Positions 57,041 through 64,000 of a DNA stretch of 64,000 nucleotides are shown piece by piece; the first letter of the stretch is position 1, and every line of letters starts with the position of its first letter. The DNA is taken from contig OY783196.1 in NCBI GenBank assembly GCA_963678675.1, positions 17,540,138-17,604,137 on the forward strand, given 5' to 3'. The stretch is from Xiphydria camelus. Taxonomy: Eukaryota > Arthropoda > Insecta > Hymenoptera > Xiphydriidae. Under the pieces are notes generated by a model, which saw only the letters and a list, made by a program, of their open reading frames with translations, had not been told where the DNA came from and did no database searches. A program made the translations under genes and the position numbers.

Positions 57041-57886
57041 CAGGGTCGATATCAGAGTCTCTCTGTCACACATGCCCTAGGCTAGTCCAATTAGAGTGTA
57101 TGCGACAGAAAGACTCTTGTGCACTCGTCACGTGTTTTCACTCGCGCTCGTACAATTCCTACACTGTCAACAATTCTACGGTGTGGACCTATATAGACGA
57201 CTTTTGGTGTTAGATAACAATGACATAAGATTGAATAATATCAGATGTGGTACATATAGGTGCATACCGATAAAATGATGTTAAAAATTAACATCACTTT
57301 TTTACCGTGTATGGCCCGCGTTTTGAAACCCACCCTGTATGTAGATGCCATCGCTCTCTTCCCCTCTGCGATAGCATTACACATCCTTCTCGAATGTTCG
57401 ACGCAAGTATAATATTTCCACGATGCGATCGCGTCGCGGGTTCGAGATTTTATTGCGTCAGAAAGGGGAGCCGGCGCGGTCTATCGAATCCGCCGATCGA
57501 TCCGTCGCCACGTTATCGCCGCGCCTCTCGCTCCGGATCGAAATCGTCCCGTTCGTCACCTTCCAATATCGAGGTCGCACTACACATAATATAATCCTCT
57601 CGTCGACTGGCGCGCCTAGAGATATCTCTCGCCTGGTTGTATTCCGCCTCCAGCCTCTCTCGACGAAACTCAATCAACATTTCGAACCTTGCGGTAGGAC
57701 CGCGTCCCAGTTAACGTATCGTTACGTGCTACATACGCGTAATGTGCAATTTTCTCTACACGTTTATGTAAGAGCAATATAACGGCGCTGTTACGTCGCA
57801 GATAAATGAACGAATGGGAAATTGCGCGTATTTCATCGTGAGCAAAAATAATAAGACTTCCGACCGGTTGGAAGATGTCTTGCTGC
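57041..57886. other. No gene supported
   Basis: Overlapping frames of 60-119 codons, partly in CpG-rich DNA; none recognised. Confidence 0.4.
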
Positions 57887-57890
57887 TTAA

Positions 57891-58588
57891 GGGGTTAGGT
57901 CCATTTGTCAGGGTCGGGAGAATCGACAAATTTTTTATTGCATATTCGTTAATAATAAGCCTTCAAGGATATGCCCACCAAATTTTATAATGATCAGAGC
58001 ATTAGAACCGGAGTTATAAGCATTTATAGCGCGCCGCCTCGCCGCTCGGCCGCGCAGCTCAAAACTTTAAACGCGATTATCTCAGAATCATGTTTTTCAA
58101 AAAACACCTTTGCGGTGGACACGATTACTCAAAATCTAGTAGGGTCGATCATCACCAAATTTTTTCCTGCTTGTTTGTCATGATAATAGCTTGTGCTTGT
58201 TTGTGGACAAATTTTTTTTAGACCGAAAAAACCGAAAATTGAAGACCTTTAAAAATATAACTTTTTGTAACAAGTGCCGCCATTTTTCAAAAAATCATAA
58301 TTTTGAGAAATCCTTCGTTCAAGCACAAGCCAATACAATATACTAACCAAATCTTTTTCAAATTTTGATTTTTTGGATGAACTGTTTCCGGGTTATTATG
58401 TCCACCGCCACACTGATGCTCAAAAAAAGGCACTTCCGGAAAACAGCTGCAGCTCCGCCATTTTGAAATTTTTTGTTATGAAAAGATTTGTACAAGTACT
58501 TGTCGTTTTCAAATAAATATTTATTATGCTACCGAAAAAAAATGGAGAAAATCTCGTACATTCGCTTGCCACAAGTGGACCTAACCCC
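57891..58588. mobile_element. TTAA-flanked 0.7-kb element
   Basis: TTAA at 57887-57890 and 58589-58592 flanks GGGGTTAGGTCCATTTGTC and its mirror. TTAA duplication is typical of piggyBac and Kolobok. A GGG start fits Kolobok (RRG ends) better than piggyBac (CCY). No transposase is present; the interior contains paired AAATTTTT-rich and AACTTTAAACGCGATTATCT segments. Confidence 0.75.
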
Positions 58589-58755
58589 TTAAGTCAACCA
58601 ATCAGGACGCTTACGCTTACCTCCTGCTTATGAAAAGTAGTTTTACGAGCAACGCGCGCGCGCGCGCGCGCACGGCTCTAACGGTGCGGTTAGTTGGGTC
58701 GATCGAGGCCTGATCAAAGCTGTGAGCAATCATAACGAGTGGACCATTTGTTGCT

Positions 58756-58770
58756 TCTCTCTCTCTCCCC

Positions 58771-58817
<47 letters not shown>

Positions 58818-58818
58818 C
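58756..58818. repeat. (TC)n microsatellite
   Basis: TC-rich tract with CCCC and TTT interruptions, just upstream of the LINE fragment. Confidence 0.9.
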
Positions 58819-58832
58819 TTCTTCATCTTACT

Positions 58833-59054
58833 TGGCGGACATGTTTAAATAGAGGTCCCCGGTTCGGCTTCGGGACACATGGGAGTCTTACTCGAACTTG
58901 GATGTTTCCGTGCACCGCACTGCGATTTTTCAAGAGGTCTTTCTCGGTTACCGCGTACACCTTGTGGAACTCGCTGCCGTTAGTAGTTAGAGAATCGCCA
59001 TCTGCTCCAGCCTTCAGAAAAAGGTTTTTTGATTGGCTACTGTACGGGGCGTAA
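58833..59054 (+). pseudogene. Non-LTR retrotransposon ORF, C-terminal fragment
   Basis: The frame reads WRTCLNRGPRFGFGTHG, then RFFKRSFSVTAYTLWNSLPL, then VVRESPSAPAFRKRFFDWL and stops. The pattern SF-V----LWNSLP--VR---S---F---F--WL is the usual carboxy end of non-LTR (LINE) polyproteins, after the reverse transcriptase. It is what remains in a 5'-truncated insertion, which is how LINEs normally integrate. No reverse-transcriptase or endonuclease motif is present upstream; a TC tract adjoins instead, and the frame opening there is simple repeat. The clade (CR1, Jockey, I or L2-like) cannot be told from this tail. Confidence 0.65.
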
Positions 59055-59280
59055 CATGTCATCCCCTAATATATGTCAATTTTTATTTCTTCTTTCATTT
59101 TATCTTATTTCATTTTATTTTATTTTATTTTATTGCACTTCTTTACTATTATTGTTGATAATGTTGTCGTTGTCGTCGTCATCGTCGTCGTTGTGTTGTT
59201 GTTTTCCGCCTTTCTGTATTTCTCTTACGTTTCATTTTTTGTATAATTATGCATAGTTTTACATTCCCTGAATACCATCA
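59055..59280 (+). mobile_element. Probable LINE 3' untranslated region
   Basis: Follows the stop codon; T-rich with a TTTTA iteration (about 59104-59135) and GTCGTC repeats. The exact 3' end and target duplication were not located. Confidence 0.4.
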
Positions 59281-59371
59281 ATGCCGAGAAATTTAGAATC
59301 GCGTATTTATCGTAACCCTTCATTGGAAGTTTCTTTCATGCATGGAATGATTTCGTAGAAGCGAGATAAGC

Positions 59372-59617
59372 AAAAAAAAATTTGTATTATGGTAAACTTA
59401 ATGTCATCGTATGTAAAGCTTTTATCCAGTATGTAATTATAAAAATTAATATACCCCGTTATGAAGGTTATAGTCAATTTAATGTAATTGCATATAACGT
59501 TCAATAAATATTTAATACGATCCTCACAAACGAGTATATTAATTTTATGATTACACATGTATTGGATAAAATATTTATATGCAATTATATTGAAAAAGTA
59601 CAAATTTTTCTTACAGA
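59372..59617 (+). mobile_element. MITE family I, uninterrupted copy
   Basis: AAAAAAATTTGTATTATGG to GTACAAATTTTTCTTACAG, matching host 18682-19422 through GCTTTTATCCAGTATG, CCCCGTTATGAAGG and GAGTATATTAATTTTATG. It serves as the reference for the interrupted copy. Confidence 0.65.
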
Positions 59618-60301
59618 AAAATTACGTAGAAATTTGTAGAAATTTGTAGAAAAGAAATGCAAAGTTAAGTGAATTTGCCTCTGATTATCGTGACGTGTAA
59701 TCAAGGGCCATCTCGAACTTCACTTTTATCGCTTTGTTAAATATTCAATAAGCGATACGAAGGTATATAATCGAGAGTACAATTAGAGCGTCGACCTGGT
59801 TATCAGGATGGTGTACCGTATTAAAATTGGAATTGCAGTTGCAACGATTATTATGGCCAGGAATTCCAGTGTATTACTGCTGCGAATATACATATAGCCG
59901 AATTAGTGATATTTGAAGAGGCAAATGGATAAAGGGGTTATGTAACATTTTTAGAAAAAATGAGATCTCTCAGTGGATGAAAGTGTTATGTCCGAATGTA
60001 ACTTCTGGTAAATCTTGGATAGCTCTAATTCCATTTAAAATCCAGATATTACATGGAGTATGTTTAGTATGCCTACTGTATGTCTACTGAAGGGAAGATG
60101 GCCTACAAACTCAAATATCTCGAAACCAACTTTTTGTTACATAGGTAAGCCCTTCATCGACTTGCCTCTTCATTTATATCATATATTCATACAAAGCAAT
60201 AGATAAGTATTATATCTAAACTAAAACAATAATGTAATTCTACTTAAAAAATAACATAGAGAGTATTTTTGAATTTGTAAATTTTTCAGTGTTCGAAGAA
60301 A

Positions 60302-60348
<47 letters not shown>

Positions 60349-60693
60349 TTCTACTTTGAATAATAAACATCATCATCATCATCATCTTTCTTCATTTCAC
60401 GAATTTGTTTAGGCTTACTTATTACCTACTTATTTCGCTTTACTCTACATAGCTTACTTTACTTTATCCGGATCTCCATACATGCATACCAGATGTATTA
60501 GTCCATACATCGGAGTAAGATGGGTTATCTAGTCGTAGGGGCCGCTCTATACACCACCATTCCTGTAAGATTTCTACGAATCGCGTAAAGTGCGCTGAAC
60601 GTTTCGCATTTGCTCGTCTCGTATACGTATACCCTGCTCTGCGAATCTCAGCATGGTTCCAGGTCGATCGTGACTATCGAGCGGAAAGCATAA
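59618..60693. other. Unassigned; TC tract and ATC tail at 60304-60390
   Basis: AT-rich DNA. (TC)n at 60304-60346 is followed by TTGAATAATAAACATC and an ATC iteration, similar to a LINE tail without coding sequence. No gene seen. Confidence 0.4.
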
Positions 60694-60937
60694 CTGTAGC
60701 ATGGAAGTAAAATCCGGGCTAAGTGCCAAAAAGCAAGTTTTGAGATATGCAGTTCTGAAAGCAAGCTTTGCAGCAAGCAAGATTCTTGTGGCAATTATTT
60801 GAACTAGATTTTGAAGGATCTAGACATAGCCCATTTTTTTACAGCGTATTGGGGTTGTCACATAGTCCACTTTTTAGCACTTAACTCTATTTTTCATATT
60901 CTGGCACTTAGCCCGGATTTTACTTCCATGCTACAAC
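60694..60937. mobile_element. Inverted-repeat MITE family G, copy 2
   Basis: TGTAGCATGGAAGTAAAATC, CGGGCTAAGTGCCA at the left are mirrored at the right. Nearly identical to 45293-45552, which has extra GCAA units. Confidence 0.85.
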
Positions 60938-60969
60938 TGTCTTCCGTCGTCTATTTTTTGCTACGACAC

Positions 60970-61197
60970 CCGTAAGTACACAGGAAATTGGGATGAACTC
61001 CCCAGTTGAAGTGCAAATTCAAAGTTGATTATCTTGAGAACGATTGAAGATATCGAAAAAAAGTTTAAATAAAAAAGGTTCGTCTGTGGTCTTACTACAA
61101 AAAAGTTAGTTTGACTTTTCACGTATCTCTACTGCCTCCCGAGATAATCACGTTCAAAGTTAAACGAAAATTGAAGCGTTTATTCCACTTTAAACTC
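60970..61197 (-). repeat. Dispersed foldback-like repeat, family A
   Basis: CAGTTGAAGTGCAAATTCAA, TGATTATCTTGAGAACGATT, CCCGAGATAATCACGTTCAA and GCGTTTATTCCACTTTAAAC. Confidence 0.7.
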
Positions 61198-62299
61198 ATA
61201 CGATGGATCGGTTCGTCGGTTGCTGAGAACGTACCACACATATCCCTCCTCGCTTCTTTCTCATCGTCTCCCATACTTCCGCCATATTGAAAGGGATCGA
61301 TTCGATCCTCCGTTTCGGTCGCGAGCGCCCCGATACACTCGAAAACGCTACCGCTGATTTCCTCTCTCGATGCCGCTCTCCACAGCCGCGCGGGAGGTCG
61401 CTCCTCCGTGGCATCTCGCCGGGCTCTCTATTCAACAGCGTCGCCACCCAACCCTCCAGATTCGGGACGAACGATCGCGTGTAGCGAATGTAGTCGCCAG
61501 CAGTATGACGTAACGCGTATGCGCGGCAATTAAAGGGGGGGGGGGGGGGCTACTGCTGGCAGGTCGGGGCGAGAGAGCACACTGATTTGATAGTGCGTTA
61601 TCTTTCCGTCTGCTCTCCTATCGGGTTTTGCGCGCCAAATAAATACTGGTTCACCCGATCGCGCGGGAAAGGCTCGCGTTCGATTGTCGGTTCTTTAATT
61701 CGCGGTAGATCGGCGGGAGTCTGCGAGCCGGATGAAATATATGTACGTATAGTATAGGTATGAAGAGCACGCGGGCAAAAAGATCCGATCGTTCGACGGG
61801 AATTTTTACGAGAGACGCTTTTTTCGACTCTCAGACTCGCGGTTGGTACATACGACGCAATTCCGAGTATCGTATATCTATACATACCTTTTGGATTCTG
61901 ACGTGGTAGCCATAAACTTTTTTTTGCCGTCGGTACCGGACAACGGTTATCATCGGAATGTTATTCTGTGTCGTCGATTGGAAGAAAAAAGAAGTTGCAA
62001 CGCATCGATATCGGAATATTCCTCGCGACGCTATCGGTAAATGGCGATTTTGTGGGACAATTTTAGAGTCAGCGTTTCGTGGGTAAATAAAAAGTGGTGT
62101 CGTTGAGAATGACTGGTTAACATTTTTATGACGTTTCTTTTATCATATGGAAACTGATTTTTTCTCTGTAAATTCCTTTCTTTCCATCCGTCATCGAACA
62201 CTTGAGTTTTGTACGCGACTGCCGAGAGAGATCGAGCGAAGTAACGCGTAGACGCTAATGTATTTTTTCCTCTAAATCTCGACGGAATCGCCGAGTCGC
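61198..62299. other. Unassigned; CpG-rich with a G run
   Basis: A run of 15 G (61535-61549) lies between GCCAGCAGTA (61498-61507) and TACTGCTGGC (61551-61560), an inverted pair. Frames up to 95 codons are unrecognised. Confidence 0.4.
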
Positions 62300-62850
62300 G
62301 TTAGAATTTGGTCTTTGCATAAAAAAAATATTCATATTTTTAAATTCAATTTGTAATCTGTATACGTATTCAATGTCACAGGAAAAAGAAAATGCTTGAA
62401 AAAGTTAATTATTCGTAGTTGTAAATATGTGTTTCTTTCTACAGGTTTGTGACGTCATCGAAACCCCAGAGAGACGCACTTATGTCGACCTACGAGTACG
62501 AAAGGGATAGTTTTACAAAACGATGACGTAGCTGCATTTTTAAACGTTTGTTAAACCAATAGAACAACTCCATGCTCCTCCAACTACCATTTCCTCCAAA
62601 CCAGCATCCTTTATTTTAAACGCTTTTTTCCGAGTACAAGAGTGCAGCTTGGCATTCAGACTATTTGACACGTCAATAAAATCACATGTTCAGCTCTATA
62701 TGTACAACTCTATTAGTCATTGCGACACCCTCCTAATAAGTTGAAAACGGTGCGTAATATCAAGTTGCTGCGCATCGGGGCGACAGCTGAAAATGAAAAA
62801 TTAAAAGATACAGGGTACATAATTTTGTCGACAGGTTTTCAAACTGCAAT
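62300..62850 (-). repeat. Dispersed repeat family F, reverse copy with insertion
   Basis: ATAAAAAAAATATTCATATT, CAATTTGTAATCTGTATACG, TGACGTCA at 62450-62457, and GATAGTTTTACAAAACGATG follow family F. The expected continuation AAAATTAAAAGATACAGGG appears only near 62795, so about 230 bp (roughly 62555-62785) of unrelated DNA lies between. Confidence 0.6.
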
Positions 62851-62900
62851 ACAAAAAATTAGCGAGAAAACCGAATTGCTGGTGTTTGACCGCTATGTAA

Positions 62901-63533
62901 GGGGCCATCTATAAACCACGTCATGCACTTTAAGGAGGGGGGAGGGGATTGAACCAAACGTCGCTGACTGTTATATGGGGGAGGGAGGGGGTCAGCGACT
63001 GCGTCACCTATCTTTTTTGGGTAATTTTTCGAAGACGAATTCAGTACACCGCCTCCTTCTCTCCTCTTTTCACGTGATACCAAGATACTTTTGATTGAAG
63101 ATCTTGAGTCATTCATATTATTATACTAAAGAGTTGTAAAACAAATATAGAATATTATAAATTAAAATAGTTTAGCTTTTTATTTTTCTGCCAACATGAG
63201 CGAAAGATTCTTAAATTTAACAGCGTTTGCTTTCTATTTAAATATCAGATTTAGCTAACTGTGATTTAGTTAAGAAGAGAAATACATAGGTAATGACTCA
63301 AGATGATTTCCATTTTATTTTATATTTTTAAAGTTTGTAACAAACCGTGATGCCCCAAATAAACGTATGTTTAACTAATGCGTACCATTTTAAGTGATTA
63401 ACTATAAGCGTCACGTGGAAACACGGGGGGCCCCTCCCCTGAGGGTTCCGGCTATCGTCACCAAGCATCACATAGAGGAGGGAGGAGTAAAAAAATGGCC
63501 AAAAACTGCGTCACGTGGTTTATGGATGGCCCC
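62901..63533. mobile_element. TAA-flanked 0.63-kb element (GGGGCCATC ends)
   Basis: TAA at 62898-62900 and 63534-63536. GGGGCCATCTATAAACCACG, TCATGCA at the left; TGCGTCACGTGGTTTATGG, ATGGCCCC at the right. Subterminal GGAGGGGG-rich patches occur in both halves. Harbinger-like by target size; no protein seen. Confidence 0.8.
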
Positions 63534-63536
63534 TAA

Positions 63537-64000
63537 TGCCCGTAATGTCTGAAATGGTAGCTTTTTGGGGGGTGGGGGTGGGAGGCAGCTCGAATGCAGC
63601 GCCGGCAGTTCAGTCGCGCCATCTTCGCGATCCTCATCGTCATTTTCCGTGACCTTCGCGTTCGCGATGGCTTGACAATCGCGCCTCCGCTCGACTTGGC
63701 GCGAGATGACTCGCGCGATCTCTGTTTTGCTCGACTTTTCGCGCGAGAAGAGGCAGAGGGAGTCCCTCATACGGGTGAGAGAGAACGTGGGCCGAGACGG
63801 CCGAATCGTGTGCAGCAGTCTCGTGAGCGCGAGGGGTCCACATGCGTCCTGCGGGCAAAGCCGGATATAGTATAGGTATAGTTCGCGCCGTTCCCTCTGC
63901 TCGCAAAACCGCGGGCGTACGACCGCTGTAGGAGCGGCTAGGGTCACTTTCAAGAGTGAGTCGGCTCCGCTCGGACGCAGGGCAAATACTAAGTAGGTGG
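63537..64000. other. Unassigned CpG-rich DNA at window end
   Basis: Frames of 88-161 codons overlap on both strands (the longest 63468-63953 minus, partly inside the preceding element) and show no domain. May be the edge of a gene or promoter outside the window. Confidence 0.35.

Noticed and set aside
63468..63953. 161-codon minus-strand frame at window end
   Set aside because: Begins in CpG-rich DNA and runs into a TAA-flanked transposable element; no domain seen.

Overview
The window looks like a gene-poor stretch of an animal, most probably insect, nuclear genome. This is inferred from mariner, PIF/Harbinger, pogo-like and non-LTR remnants, many TA-flanked miniature elements, very long TC tracts, a tRNA-derived SINE, and AT-rich DNA alternating with CpG-dense blocks. 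The CpG abundance would suit a weakly methylated hymenopteran such as an ant, but the sequence alone does not prove this. I found no intact host protein-coding gene, no rRNA and no genuine tRNA. The long open frames lie in CpG-rich or simple-repeat DNA, where stop codons are rare, or overlap repeats. The window may be intergenic or part of one or more very long introns.

Layout. 1-5 kb: dispersed repeats, a 0.9 kb inverted-repeat element and the first of two related blocks (3.68-4.43 and 41.64-42.41 kb). Each block carries the same 55-nt exon-like or ratchet-splice-like core. 5-9.2 kb: a near-perfect 145-bp hairpin MITE, a TA-flanked foldback, and two Harbinger-derived elements in inverted orientation 32 bp apart. 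10.3-13.5 kb: a TAA-flanked foldback and a 1.8 kb TTA-flanked element with long terminal inverted repeats and a decayed, unclassified protein. 14-31 kb: dispersed repeat families (one carrying TGACGTCA sites), a three-level nested insertion at 18.7-19.4 kb, a 270-bp TC tract and several foldbacks. 32-37 kb: more nested MITEs, a compound TC/TCCC tract, a Harbinger element, a pyrimidine-to-purine switch tract and a deleted mariner. 38-45 kb: another nest, the second exon-like block and a 1.27 kb foldback with a second foldback near its centre. 45.3-49.5 kb: the densest transposon nest, with back-to-back hosts sharing TG target duplications and containing MITEs, a Harbinger element, a SINE, a minisatellite and a foldback. 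50-64 kb: CpG-rich blocks, many TA MITEs, a TTAA-flanked element, a LINE 3' end and a TAA-flanked 0.6 kb element.

How the parts relate. Most recognisable features are non-autonomous DNA transposons. They fall into recurrent target-site classes: TA (TIRs like CACTGAGAAAAA, CAGGGTG or CAGTATGTC), TAA/TTA (Harbinger-like) and TTAA. The transposase-related frames seen are short, broken or internally deleted, so any mobility would have to be supplied from elsewhere. Boundaries were read by eye and may be off by a few bases; similarity statements are visual, not computed.
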